From: Zantedeschia hybrid cultivar
Taxonomy: Eukaryota; Streptophyta; Magnoliopsida; Alismatales; Araceae
Length of the DNA stretch: 64,000 nt
Reading direction: 5' to 3'
Assembly (NCBI GenBank): GCA_030544215.1
Contig: JARZZO010000013.1
Location: 25,217,229-25,281,228, forward strand
In this document: positions 1 to 11,339 of the stretch, piece after piece
Layout of the letters: each line of letters begins with the position of its first letter
Position numbering within the stretch: position 1 is the stretch's first letter
Position numbers and translations under genes: made by a program
The notes under the pieces: generated by a model
Told to the model about the DNA's origin: nothing
Seen by the model: the letters and a program-made list of their open reading frames with translations, nothing else
Database searches by the model: none

Positions 1-13
1 CGAGCCGAACCCT

Positions 14-3000
14 GTGGCTCACCCTGCCATCCCTCAACAACCTCCTCATCATCTTCCCTTCATTCATCAGGCCATGGAAGGCCTCCATGTCTCGACTTCT
101 CAGCCAGCTGGGCCGCAACTTTCCTCTTCTAGGCAACTGGCCAGACCGCTGACGCTTGCTTATCAAAATGCCCTCGGGCATGGCGGAAGCTCTGCCGGAC
201 CTCCTCTTTATTGTCCTCCTTGTCCTACGTACTCCAGGCAACATGCCTATCAAGTACCTCCACCTCCCCCTCCTCCGCAGGCTAATCCAACCACGCAAGC
301 GTTGCTGGCAAAGATGGAGCGCATGGATGAACAATTCAACAACCTCCAGAAGATGATGGGGGTCAAAGCTGCACCAGAGATCAATTTACCAAGTCTGCCA
401 GTGTTCCACCTGCCACCCTCTGAGATGCCAGTATACCGAAAGTATAACAGTACTGGTAACCCCTTCACCCACTTGAAGTAGTTCATGTACGAGTCATCTT
501 TCTGGCAAAACGACAAGAGGTCGTTGGCCTTTTTGTTCAGGAGATCTTTAGAGGGACCAGCCCTCGAATGGTTCTTTTCCTTGGAACCTTCCGAAGTAGA
601 GGACTATGGTATCGTCTCCCGAAAATTCATTCAACGATACCAGGACAAAGTTGCCCCCTCCCTGTCCATTACTGACCTAATAGTAGAGAAGATGAAGCCC
701 GATGAGGAGTTTGTTAGTTTTGCCAACAGATGGAGGGACTTGGCTGAGAAAGTTAAAGATCACTTGTCTGAGTCGGAGCAAGTAAAGATGCTCATTTCCA
801 ACGCTATGCCTCAGTTCAAACTAGTCCTCTCCCTGAACAATCCGACCAGCATGGCAGAGCTCTATGAAAGAGCGCGGTACTGTCAGAATGCCTTTAAGGA
901 TACTACGTTCTCTAGCGTCTTTGATCCTCACAGACCTAGCAGGCCTCCACCTCGGAAACCTGCAGTGCCAAATTCCCCCAGCACAGGTCCGACTATCGAG
1001 GGCACGCTCTCTCATGAGCAAGTTAGCAGTATGAACAACAACTCGCCCCAGTTTGTGAGGAGTCAACAACAACAGTACCAGCGGCCACAGCAACCGAACC
1101 AGCAGGGGTACATACAGCAGCCAAACCCCCAGTATCAGCAGCCCTAGTTTCAGTGGCCCCAGCAGCCGAATCAGAATCAGCAATAGCAACAGCAACAGCC
1201 ACAGCAGCCGCCACAACGGCAGTTACAGTACCAGCCTCCGCCACAGCAGTATCAGCAACAACAGCAGTACCAGCCGCGCGCACCGCCGGCATATCATAAT
1301 GTCCCTCCCCCGGCTGACTATAACCAGCAGAGAAGACCTCCAGGCCCGAAGAGGGCAGAATACCCAGTCCTCCCAGAGTCCTTGGCAGACATTTTCAGTG
1401 CTTTAATGGCAGCCAATGCCGTGGTCCTGCCAAGAGAGAAGGCAATCTGGCCCCAGAATGCCGACACGTCTAGGTATTGCTACTTCCATAGGCAACCTGG
1501 ACACACTATTGACACCTGTTTCCAATTTAGAGATTACATCCATGATCTCAACGAGCAGGGCGACATTGACTAGGAGGAGATGAAAAAGTACATATCTGCC
1601 TTAAAGGCAAGAAGACTACCACAATAGCAGCAGCAGCAGCAGCAAGCAAGAGCACCGGCACAAGCAGCACCACCACCAAATATGGGCATAGTGCAGAACT
1701 CGCTTCCGGAGCACTAAAATCAGAACCAAGTTGCCCCTATTCTGACAAATAGCCAGTCTGAGGCTAACCGCGGGCAACAGTGGAGGGTAGAGGACTCTTC
1801 CTCTATTTATTCAACGGGTCACATTCCGAGTACCGCAGAACAACCACCACGCCGCACCATCCACATACCCAGACCACAGCCCATTACCATTACCCCTATA
1901 CCAACACCCGCATATCACTCACCCGCACCCACTAACCCATTACCACCACCCGCTTTCCTTAAACCCATCACACCCCACGCCACTACGCCTCCATTAAATA
2001 ATCCACCGCAAACCAACCACGCACCCCTCCTACCATCCAGACCACTACTCCGCATACCATTCCCTACTTCACCCGTTACCACTACCGCTTACCTAGATAC
2101 CATCCAACCTTCTAAACCGCTATTACGCATGTCATTCCCCACTTCATCCACTATCCAACCATCAAGGCCTTTAATCCGCACCACGCCACCACCGACTAAC
2201 CTCACGCCATCACCTACATACCAACACTCCACCCCATCCGCACCATCCAACCCTGCGGTACTCAAAGTATCACCCGGACCTTCCACGGCTGAGGAACATG
2301 CGCTCCGGAGTGGGAGGATTTTCAACAAAGTCTTTCCTCAATCAACAGTTAGAGGCGGTCCATCGCAGCCGACAGAGGAAGCACACAATGAAGAGAGTGT
2401 ACCAGGCACTCAATATGATTTGTTGAAACATCTGGACCGGACACCGGCACGAATCTCCGTGCTTGAACTGTTTAAAAGATCAAAGACCCACCAAGAAGTT
2501 CTGATGGAATATTTGCAGAAGGTGATGGTCAACGAGGACGTGCCGGTAGAGAAGATTGCAGCACTGTTAGTTCCTCAGCGGGATCAGTCCTCTATTTCAT
2601 TTCATACATCGGAACTAGCACCGCCGGCGGCCAGAAGCATGGCTCTGAGCATCACGGTCAATATCTGCAAGAAGGCCGTGGATGCATGTCTGGTTGACAC
2701 AGGGGCTTCGATCAATGTTTTACCTCCGAAGACCTTGGAATTGTGCGGTGTACCCAAGGAAAAATGGCTGCCTAGCCCCATCTCCGTTACAACATATGAT
2801 AATTCCACCCGTTCCCCTTTGGGAATGGTCTATTTAAAGGTGGAACTAGGCCCTGTAAGTCATGCAGAGGTCGAATTTCACATTCTGGAAATCGACCCTT
2901 CTTTGAATGCCATTTTGGGTCATCCTTACATAAAAACTCTTGAGGCGATTCCCTTCACGAATCATCAATGCCTCAAATTCCCCTTCAAAGGACGAATCAT

Positions 3001-3681
3001 TAAGGTTACGAGCATGCCGATCCTCGCTGCTACTCATTCTTTGAATGTCAAACCCATTTCTTCACCTGGCCGACAACCTTTTCTGTCGGTATTACAGGTT
3101 TACCATCCAATGACTGATCCTTTGAAAACTGCCACTATTAGTCCTTATCTATTAAATGCCATAAAGAGGGGGAAGTGCATGAGTACCCCAAGATGGAGAA
3201 TAATGATGAAGAATGGCTATCAGCCTGGAAGAGGCCTGGGCACACAGTTACAAGGCAGGACCACTCCCGTCAAAGACCACCGAGGAATACCTGGAAACGG
3301 CCTGGGCTATAGGCCGAGAAAAATGAAGCAGGACATTGTTCAGCTAGTAGAGAATGAAGGCGGCCAGAAAGTCTGGGAGACGATGTCTACACCACACAAG
3401 GAAGGTCGGGACCCCCTAACATGGACTATATACACTCATTTTGTAAAGGGGCCCGTAATAAGCCATGACAACACGGTGGTCATTACTTCATGTTTTGACC
3501 TCCACGATATATATGGGAGAGACTTGGCTAGGCATTGCTCAGAACTACTCACGTATCAGTCCTTGGAGGCTCTGCGGCCTATGAAAAGGAGAAAATTCCA
3601 AGATCCTGAATGTGAATGGTACAGGTGGTTCGATTTAAGAGACCTCTACATCGCATTGAACAGGCTGTTTCTCGATCCTGC
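14..3681 (+). pseudogene. Element A gag-protease-G-patch polyprotein, first part (cut by N)
   Basis: One reading frame runs from the window edge to 3681, broken only by stops at 479, 1145, 1184, 1571, 1625 and 1715. The retrotransposon gag domain lies at about 430-900 (motifs ALEWFFSL, FANRWRDLA). A Pro/Gln-rich linker follows, then a CCHC-like knuckle written C-x2-H-x4-H-x4-C at about 1475-1520. The aspartic protease active site is LVDTGAS near 2690-2710. A G-patch with GYQPGRGLG and GNGLGYRP lies at about 3205-3315. Copy B shows the protein once continued through the N insertion point into an LFLDP...PKWP segment. The stops are mostly Gln codons turned to TAG or TAA. Gag would form the particle and the protease would mature the polyprotein; this copy cannot make a full product. 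Confidence 0.85.
3677..3681. repeat. Target-site duplication of element N, left copy (CCTGC)
   Basis: CCTGC lies directly before the TG of the left LTR, and the same five bases follow the CA of the right LTR at 13199-13203. A perfect 5-bp duplication is the normal footprint of LTR-retrotransposon integrase and shows N is a complete insertion. Confidence 0.93.
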
Positions 3682-5185
3682 TGTAGGTGCCCGGAACGTC
3701 CCCCGTCGATGCTGCGGGCTTCGGATCGAGTGCTTCTCCGTTTGTCTTAGCACTGCAGCGATTTGGAAGGGTTAAAAATTAAGGTGTGTGATCGCCAGGA
3801 GCATTACCTTACGGTCCCTGTGCTCCACAGGATGGTGAGAGTGATCGCGTTCTGAGGGAGCGAGAGATGGTGGTTTCCCCTTCTCTTCCTCCAGCCGTCC
3901 AGAGGAGGAGAGCTCGGTAGTCCGCGCGCAGGATCTGGTAAGAGCCCCTGAAAAGAGAAGACAAACAAAAAAACAAAATAGCCCGATTAGAACTGTGACA
4001 TGTAGGATCCGTTCATGCAAACATAAAAATTAACTAGAATTGGAGGGAGACGCACCGGATGGGTGTTTGGGAGGGAAGGTGACCATATGTTATGGCCACC
4101 CACCTCCCGATTTTTGTTTGAAACCTCTGGGGGGTAAAAGGTGCTAAGTCATCCTAAGATGTATGCATGCAGATGGGGTGCTCGTGTGTGAAAAGTGAAG
4201 TGATGTGTTGAAAGTGGAAAGAAGAGTGAGAGAGGGAAATGTTACGGAATGGATGAAAAGTGGGAATGCAATGAGGTAAAAAAGGGAAAAGTAAAAGAGG
4301 GTTAAGAAGACAAGCCCATTTGGAGTGCGAAGGATTCCTCTTGAAGCCCCTCCTGAAGCTCTCTGACTCCTTGTCCGCTTGACTCCTCAAAGCCGACTTA
4401 CTTGCCAACCTCCTCTGAGCCTTCCCTCCAGAAAACTCCTCCTCAACCCCCTCCTCGAGTGGACATAGGGGGTTTAAATAGGTGAAGGGAAAATAGGGGT
4501 CTAAATCCCCGTAAATCATCCTGGAGCCAATGGGAAGTGGTCAAGGATCGGAGGTGGTGCGCGCGGCAGTCACCAGAGTGGGGAGTGATCGGAGTAGTGG
4601 AGGTGAGGGTGGCGAGTAGAGGAGATCGTGGGGAAGACGAGGTCAAGGTGGTAGTTAGGGGAGTGGACGGCCAGCCAACATGCCTTCCAATTCCGTGGAA
4701 GGCCAGGTAGCTGGCCTTCCACGAAGTGGTGGAAGGTAAGGGGTGGCCTTCGAAGGGTGATGGAAGGCAAGGGGTGGCCTTCGAAGGGTGGTGGAAGGCG
4801 AGGGGTGGCCTTCGAAGGGTGGTGGAAGGCGGGCTAGCTGGCCTTCGAAGGGTGGTGGAAGGCGAGGGGTGGCCTTCGAAGGGTGGTGGAAGGCGGACTG
4901 GCTGGCCTTCGATGAAAAGGTGGTAAAAAGTGAAAAAGGTGTCCTAAAGATGGAAGGCAAGGTGGCTGGCCTTCCACGGGTGGTGGAAGGCAGACTGGCT
5001 GGCCTTCGGAGGGTGGTGGAAGGCGGACTGGCTGGCCTTCCACGAAAAGGTGGCTAGAGTCGGGATTTGGTTAATGGGCCTAGTTATTAGTGGGCTGAGA
5101 TGGCTAAGATAAGGGATTTGGTGATGATGGGCTAATGATGGATGGGGTTCATGACCAAAAGGGTGGTCCAAAATCGGTGTCTACA
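3682..5185 (-). repeat. Element N 3' LTR (left copy)
   Basis: About 1504 bp; read on the - strand it begins TGTAGACACCGATTTTGG and ends GGGCACCTACA. It matches 11729-13198 along its whole length, with small differences in the internal tandem array. A TATA-like box (TATTTAAA on the - strand, about 4471-4480) lies downstream of the GC-rich tandem array and is the likely promoter position. The U5 part contains CTGGCGATCACAC, resembling the element's own PBS. Open frames on either strand here are by-products of the low-complexity array. Confidence 0.92.
4690..5060. repeat. Tandem hairpin array in element N LTR (GGAAGGC / GGCCTTC)
   Basis: A repeat of about 31 bp in which GGAAGGC and GGCCTTCC or GGCCTTCG alternate at fixed spacing, so nearly every unit can fold into a stem of 7-8 bp with a loop of about 7 nt. 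It is interrupted once, at about 4915-4955, by a non-repeat spacer (AAAGTGAAAAAGGTGTCC). The other LTR has the same array at about 12715-13060 with slightly fewer units, which accounts for most of the LTR length difference. The array sits upstream of the putative TATA box in element orientation, i.e. in U3. Confidence 0.85.
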
Positions 5186-5198
5186 AATGCCCCTCTGG
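5186..5198 (-). other. Element N polypurine tract
   Basis: Immediately inside the left LTR, read on the - strand, is CCCAGAGGGGCATT followed by the LTR start TGTAGACACC. A purine run abutting the TG of an LTR is the plus-strand priming site of LTR retrotransposons. Together with the PBS at the other end it fixes the element's direction. Confidence 0.75.
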
Positions 5199-7785
5199 GA
5201 CACCTGTTTTGCAGTGGAGTGGAACGGAATGATAAATAGGTGTTCCGAAAATTAAAACTGATTTTGGACGGCCCAATGAAGGGATGAGCTGTATCCAAAG
5301 GTGGTATGAGAGGGTGGCAAATGTATGAAAGCTAGCTATTCGAGTTGCAAGGGTGACTAAGAAGAGGAACAAAATTCAGACTAGAGAATCGCCATCCGTG
5401 GGACCCTCGGGTGCTGGAACCGCGAGGCCTTGGCGCACTAAGATGCAACGATCTGGCCCAAGGGGATCTCAAGCATGAAAGATGTGGGAGTGCGACTTGA
5501 AGAGCTCTCGACACAACGGGCGCGCGGTGGCCTGGCGCATCGGGTGATCGCCAAGTGAGAGAATCTCAAGCACACGTATTGAAAAAGGATGAGGTCTTGC
5601 AATTCAAAGGGCTAACAGACGAACAAATGCCAAACTCACAAATCAGCAATGGTTTAAGCAGAGTGATAAATTATGGTCATTGCCCCTAGGGCGAGGAATG
5701 GTGGATGATGCTTATGCAATGCATGCTGGTTTAAAAATTAGAAAAGAAATTCCTAATGCAAACAGGAGGAATTTATTGGCCAATCGAATAACTTGGGGAA
5801 TATGGACTCCTCATTGTTTTGTTTAAAGAGGAACTCAGAGTCTATACGCCCAAAGTTATTAGCCTCCTGTATCTTCAATCCTACTTGCTTTAGATTCCCT
5901 GTAGCTGTAAGAACGCACATCAGTAAATGTAAATAATCAATTATCCACAATATCTTAATGACAAGCTGCAAGAAAACGAGGGACAAAGGTCCCTGTTGAG
6001 TCGAAGCCAGCACGGAAGATATGGCAATTCTCAAAGTAGAATGCCAATCCGGCTGCTTTTGGCTTCGACTCGACAGCAAAAAGTGTCCACCTTTTGGACA
6101 TAGAATCTTTTTCCTATATGCACAAAAATGAGGGAAAAACAGTTAGTAGTATCTGTTTTCGGCCCCTTGCCCAAAAAGAGCAACTACCTTCTCCCTAGTC
6201 TTCGCATAGGGTCAAGGGGCCGTGTCCTACTAACCAGACAAAAGGAAGAGTATTGAAACTGATGCAACAAGTAAATATGCAAATGATAGAGGATATTAAC
6301 AAGTGGAGTGTGTGATGAAAACATGTTTTTGATTCCGCCTGCCTGGTGATTGCCCAAGCTTAGGTTGGTTGAATGATGAAAGGGAAATGCACACTCAACT
6401 TCCCAGGTATCCTAAGCACACATCTTGATTGATTTGGGCCTCTAGACTCCTCAAACTAACCTTGACCGGCTAAGACTCATACTGACGACAATACCGTCAT
6501 TCCATGCTTAGGCTCCCAGCTGCTTCCGACCACCAAGTTTGCCCAAAAAATTTTCGAGGTAAATGATTTGCCCGACCCGGGTCTCTTTCCTCACAATCTA
6601 GAAGGTATAAGATGGAACACCTTGGAACCCTAATAGTCAACCGCGCGACGCTGACCCGGAATCAGACGTCGTCGCACCTATAGGTGATGCGCATGCATTG
6701 ACCTAAGCCCGAAGTCTTCGAGAGTGTTCATTGAGATTATGGCTAAGGAATTGGTTCACCAGAAACAACGACATTACTCTTCACCCATTTTGGACTCCTG
6801 TGATCATGTGAGCATGTGACGATTTTTGAAAAACAAACTATTTTAAAATGATGTTCAGTCTTTAGATAGCTATCTCGTGCTAAAACCTTGAGGGAGAAAT
6901 AAGTGAAGAAATTATGGAGACAAACCTCACAGGAGGATTGACAAAACCGTTAAAAGGACGAGCTGTGACAAAACGGACCCCTTTTAACCTCCTAGATGCC
7001 CCTATTTTGACTTTTCAGGCCTTTGGTAGATTTCATGGCCAGGTACGGTCACGACCAGACTTTTTTTCTGATTGCTTGAACCCCTTTTATTTTTTGGTAT
7101 TTCTTTTCTACTCTTGACATTTTTCGGGGTTATTTGATATTCCGCCTGCGGGGACACTGCCCTCTTCACGTGCTCTGGTCCTTTACATTTCATTTTTTGG
7201 GCCCTTTTTTGAGGGGTTACATCTATCGGGTTGTGGAGGAACCGCAGTTTGCTGAGCTCGGCCGTTTAAGGGCGTCAACTGTCCTGATCGGTCGAGAGAC
7301 GAAGAGCAAAGGTTGCAGTTTGACAGTATACTAAAGACTTTGAACTCGTTTTAAGAAGGTTCTCTTTGAAAAACGTGTAGGTGTGTGCATCCCATGATGA
7401 TCATAAGGATCCGTATGAAAGTAAAGTAGACACATCCAAGGTTCTGGTAGACCAAAGTCTTAGCCAAACCTTAATGTTAACCCAATCTATCATGTAACTA
7501 GACCTAGACAGGAGATTATGTGGCAGTCACCAGACAGCTGGATTTTGTGCCTTTTCTAATTTTTTGGTGATTTTCATTAAAGTATATACATGTTTACAAA
7601 TATTTTTGATGCTTTTTGGATATTCAATTTTTTTGAGATTTTGAGATATTTGATTTTTTTGTGCATGCAGGGTAGACTCCTATTCAAAGAAAAATATTTT
7701 TCAAAATATTTACACTTATTCGCTAACTCTTGAACTAGAAACGAAAGAACTTACTTACCTCTACAACTCGTAGATAAAGAGGAAG
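5199..7785 (-). other. Element N 3' internal region, non-coding, no pol
   Basis: This 2.6-kb stretch lies between the end of gag-pro and the polypurine tract, where RT, RNase H and integrase would be in an autonomous element. I looked for YVDD, DTGA-type, HHCC and D,D35E motifs in the open frames on both strands and found none; the longest frame is about 108 codons with no recognisable domain. It may be filler, packaging sequence or unrecognisably decayed. Confidence 0.7.
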
Positions 7786-10700
7786 CTATCCAATCCCTAA
7801 GCGATTATGCACAAGACTTTGAGGGTGAGTCAGACATATTGCAAAGGTGGGTCCTTGAGACAGAGACCCAATGATGGCAGAATTGCCCCAGATGTGTGCT
7901 ACGACCGGTGATAAAAACCTGAGAAGGGAAGGTGTGTGAAATAGGAAGGGAATGAGAGCGGTGGGTATCTGTTCATTCCTTACTAAGGAGGCTCCTTCTC
8001 GTTGAGTGGTTGGTTCATAGAACAGCAGCTGTGTAGTGAAATCTCCTTCATCCTCTCTTCGAACTTCATTGATTGTGTCCTTCAACTCATCCTCAAGATA
8101 GTGTATCTTGAGTACCTCTTGATTTTCCTTCACAAAGTGATCCAAGAGACTCCATTTTTTTGATCCCTTAGTTGGTTTGGTTGGTAAATAACCCAATCTG
8201 AATCCCCCGATGGTCGGATTTTCAAAGACAGGCTCTTGAATTCCTTGCTCTTCCTTGCCTAACTCAGATCCCGAACTATACCCCATTTTGTCCATAAGCT
8301 GCCAACCTATACTAGTTCGAGGCTTGGCCTGAGAGTCAACAGATGAAAGGATGGGCTCTTTCCCTTTTCCAGAAGTGATCATAGATGGAATTTGTTCAGT
8401 CGAGACTGAGTCCAAAGACTCAAGATAGGGAGTTCTCTTCATTTTGACAATCTTCCCATTATATGGGAATTTATAGCACTGATGAGTAGTGGAGGGCACT
8501 CCCAGGGTTTGGTCCATCCAAGGCCTTCCCAGAATGACGTTGTATATGGGCTTGACATCAAGGATGTAGAATTCAAAGATCAAGGCCACTGGGCCAATTT
8601 CCAGTTTCCCATTTGAGACCATCATCGAAGTAGACTCAACATTTTCTGGATCAATCCCTACTTTCTTGGGGGTCTTGAGTGGACAGACATTGATTGATGC
8701 CCCAATATCCAACAGGATGGAGTCCAATGAGTGACCCTTGAGTGTTGTAGTTAAGCATGAGGGAAGGGATTGGCATTCAGGGAGAGCCAGATCCTTATCT
8801 GTGAAGGATATCGTAGGTGTCTGGGTGACTGAGAGAATGGCATTTGTGAGCCCCCTGATAGGAAGATCTTCATTGACTGAAATTCGCTGGAGGAATTTGA
8901 ACAATGTCTCCCTATGTGTAGGAGATCTCCTAATCAACTCTAGGACCGGAATCTTGGCGAGAGTTTTTCCTAGATGTTGTAGGATGTCATACTTGGATTG
9001 AGTAATCCTTCTAGACATATTTGAATCCTCTTGGGAGCCCAAGGGTTGACTTGTTGGGAGAATGATGCGATTTCTTAGTGTAACACCAATTGGACTGGGG
9101 TCTACTGCTTGATCTGACTTTAGTGGTTGAACTGGTGGTGAATTCATTAGGCAGAATTGGGTTACTGGACCTGGCTTTGGTGTTGTACCCACGATGGATA
9201 GAGTAGGTTCTCTGGTTGAGATTGAGGGAACTTGGTCCAGAGTGACTGGGTTGATGACTGTTGGTTGTTCCCTAGGTCGTATCAAGACCAAAGGTTTGTC
9301 TTGGATAATAGTGGAGACTCCTTGCAACGGCTCTCTAGGTTTGGTCATCCTAGTGGGGCACTCACGCCATATCCTAACCTCTTCATACTCCCAATACTGT
9401 CCTCTGCGATCAACATTTGGTTCCAAATTTTTGACAAGGGTGCTCACCCTTTCTAGAGAGCTAGATGGATCTTGAGCCACCTGATAAGAGGGCGGAGGGT
9501 CCTTGACTTTTAAGGTTTCACTAGCCTCTTTCATGTGCCCCCAATTGATCTTGGCGCTAGAGGAAGGGGGAACTGCTAAATATGGTTTCTGATTGGATTG
9601 GTTGTTTGATCTGGACATAGGACTGTGTGACCTAAAGGGTTGCCCCAAGGCACTCACCTGTTCATTGATTGTCACTCCCTCTATTGGTGGAGTCCTCTTA
9701 CTTCTATTCTGATTTTCAAAGAAGGATGGCAAAGTGGAACTCCAGATCTGAGATTGAACTACCCGAGCTCGATTATAAAGTTGTGCGAATGTGTGAAATT
9801 CGCTTAGCATGAGAATAGCTCGCAGCTGCGGGGTAGCGTTGTTGACCAATATGGTGATAGCTTGAGATTCGGGGATTGCCACTTCCGCCCCAGAGGCCAT
9901 TGCCCTCCACCTGTTGGCAAAATACGTGAACTCCTCTTCAGGTTTCATCTTTTCCATCACAAGATCAAACAAGGTGGTAGGCATGGTTGTCATATGACTA
10001 AACTGAGTGATGAATTTTTCGGAGACCATATCAAAATTGATTAGGTCTGTGGCGGGCAAGGAAGAAAACCATCTTAAGGCCTCACCTTCTAAGGATTTCT
10101 GGAACATATGGACAAGGAGGAATCTGTCGTAGAGCCATTGATAGGAATCCATGAGGAAACTTGACAGGTGATCATGAGGGTCAGAGGTGCCATCATATTT
10201 TCTGTACTCGGGGGCTTTGAATCCTGGTGGAAAGTAGGCCGGAGGGAGCTTGCAATAGCTCAGGAGAGAGTGCGATTGTTTTAGGGTAAGTTTCTCGGCC
10301 ATAAACTTATGCACATAGGTTTCGACCTTACTTTTGTAAATGAATTCTTTCTGCTCGGGAGGAGGTGTAGTTGGAGAGACTGGAATCGGCATGACGCGTG
10401 GAGCAACTGGAGTAGGAGTTGGCTGGTTGATGCGGGTCTGAGCTCTGTTGGGAGATCCTTGGAAGTGAGTTCTCCGAGGAGTAGCATCTTGAGTTTTGCC
10501 ACAGGAGGCCAACTGGATGAGTTGATCAAGGGTGTACCGTGATAACACGGCAATAAGTTCCGGGTCCTCACTCGGGTTTTGGAAGGTTCTGTTGGAGATT
10601 ATAGGGTCACTTTCTGAAGAGGAAGATTCATCCAAGTATCTTCCCTTAAGTTCCTCTCTAGGTGTTTGGAACATGCCCACAAATGTTTGTGGATCCTCTT

Positions 10701-10797
10701 CAATCTTGAACAGAGGGTTGTGTGTGACATTGTTACCAAACTCATCCATGTCATCATACACAGTGTTAACATACATTCGGTTCATTATGAAACACAA
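7786..10797 (-). CDS. Gag-protease polyprotein with C-terminal G-patch (element N)
   Basis: A single uninterrupted frame of 1003 codons on the - strand, unusual in this decayed window. Retrotransposon gag domain at about residues 150-370, with motifs YRKYDGTSDPHDH, EALRWFSSLP and FANRWRAMA. A Pro/Ser-rich linker follows. The retropepsin-like protease has its active site at about residue 697 as LLDIGAS. Outer elements A and B have LVDTGAS there, so N carries Ile in place of the usual Thr. The G-patch lies at about 825-870 (GWQLMDKMGYSSGSELG, then GGFRLGYLP). The product should assemble particles and process itself, if the Ile substitution is tolerated. The start is the first ATG of the frame; MNRMYV, four codons later, is an alternative. 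The long open frame in a pol-less element suggests recent or continuing selection, or simply youth. Confidence 0.88.
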   Translation of the reverse strand: MCFIMNRMYVNTVYDDMDEFGNNVTHNPLFKIEEDPQTFVGMFQTPREELKGRYLDESSSSESDPIISNRTFQNPSEDPELIAVLSRYTLDQLIQLASCGKTQDATPRRTHFQGSPNRAQTRINQPTPTPVAPRVMPIPVSPTTPPPEQKEFIYKSKVETYVHKFMAEKLTLKQSHSLLSYCKLPPAYFPPGFKAPEYRKYDGTSDPHDHLSSFLMDSYQWLYDRFLLVHMFQKSLEGEALRWFSSLPATDLINFDMVSEKFITQFSHMTTMPTTLFDLVMEKMKPEEEFTYFANRWRAMASGAEVAIPESQAITILVNNATPQLRAILMLSEFHTFAQLYNRARVVQSQIWSSTLPSFFENQNRSKRTPPIEGVTINEQVSALGQPFRSHSPMSRSNNQSNQKPYLAVPPSSSAKINWGHMKEASETLKVKDPPPSYQVAQDPSSSLERVSTLVKNLEPNVDRRGQYWEYEEVRIWRECPTRMTKPREPLQGVSTIIQDKPLVLIRPREQPTVINPVTLDQVPSISTREPTLSIVGTTPKPGPVTQFCLMNSPPVQPLKSDQAVDPSPIGVTLRNRIILPTSQPLGSQEDSNMSRRITQSKYDILQHLGKTLAKIPVLELIRRSPTHRETLFKFLQRISVNEDLPIRGLTNAILSVTQTPTISFTDKDLALPECQSLPSCLTTTLKGHSLDSILLDIGASINVCPLKTPKKVGIDPENVESTSMMVSNGKLEIGPVALIFEFYILDVKPIYNVILGRPWMDQTLGVPSTTHQCYKFPYNGKIVKMKRTPYLESLDSVSTEQIPSMITSGKGKEPILSSVDSQAKPRTSIGWQLMDKMGYSSGSELGKEEQGIQEPVFENPTIGGFRLGYLPTKPTKGSKKWSLLDHFVKENQEVLKIHYLEDELKDTINEVRREDEGDFTTQLLFYEPTTQREGASLVRNEQIPTALIPFLFHTPSLLRFLSPVVAHIWGNSAIIGSLSQGPTFAICLTHPQSLVHNRLGIG

Positions 10798-11339
10798 ATC
10801 CTAAGAGATTTTATATTTCACTTGAATGATTAACTGTGCGTTATGAGTGTTGGTTTCTAACAAATCAAGTTCAAGCCCTTAACGACCCTGTATTCTTCTT
10901 TCAAAAGATGTTCCACCAGAGTTTAGTTAGGTGTCTTAGATTTAAAAAAAAATTCTCTCAGTGACACCTATAGGTGAGTGATTGTGAATAGAAAGGCTCA
11001 ATTAATTCCTCACACAAACCCGAGATCCTATTTAGGTGGTTTCAGGTACAACCTGCTCGGCGGCCAAGTGGGAATCCCTGGCTCGCGGAGACTCACGGAG
11101 GTTCCCAACAGAATAAGACTAGTCACACCCGAGTGGGAATCCTCAAGTAGAGAGTCAAACACTGTGGGAGAGGTAACTAGAAGTGTGATCCCGGCTCTTC
11201 CTTAAAAACCCCTGCGGATAGTACCCTGGAATCAACCCACAGTCCAGCAGATAAGAGAAGACAAGAGAACAGTAAACAAAAACTAGAACATGCAACAATT
11301 TAATCAGAATAATAATGAAGTAACAGCATGCGGGGGGTC
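10798..11339 (-). other. Element N 5' leader, gag-proximal part
   Basis: Non-coding stretch between the gag ATG and the hairpin array. It contains TAGGTG / CACCTA and GAGTGGGAATCC-type imperfect duplications but no ORF with recognisable content. In retroelements this part of the leader usually carries packaging and dimerisation signals; nothing here proves that. Confidence 0.6.

Noticed and set aside
4655..5057. Several overlapping frames on both strands with repeated PPPFEGQP / GLRRVVEGE-like peptides
   Set aside because: They come from the 31-bp hairpin array, which is open in many frames, are mirrored in the other LTR of N, and have no homologue outside it. A repeat artefact, not genes.
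7786..10797. A host gene with a protease and G-patch
   Set aside because: It lies between LTRs with PBS, PPT and exact target duplication, and has a retrotransposon gag domain; it belongs to element N.
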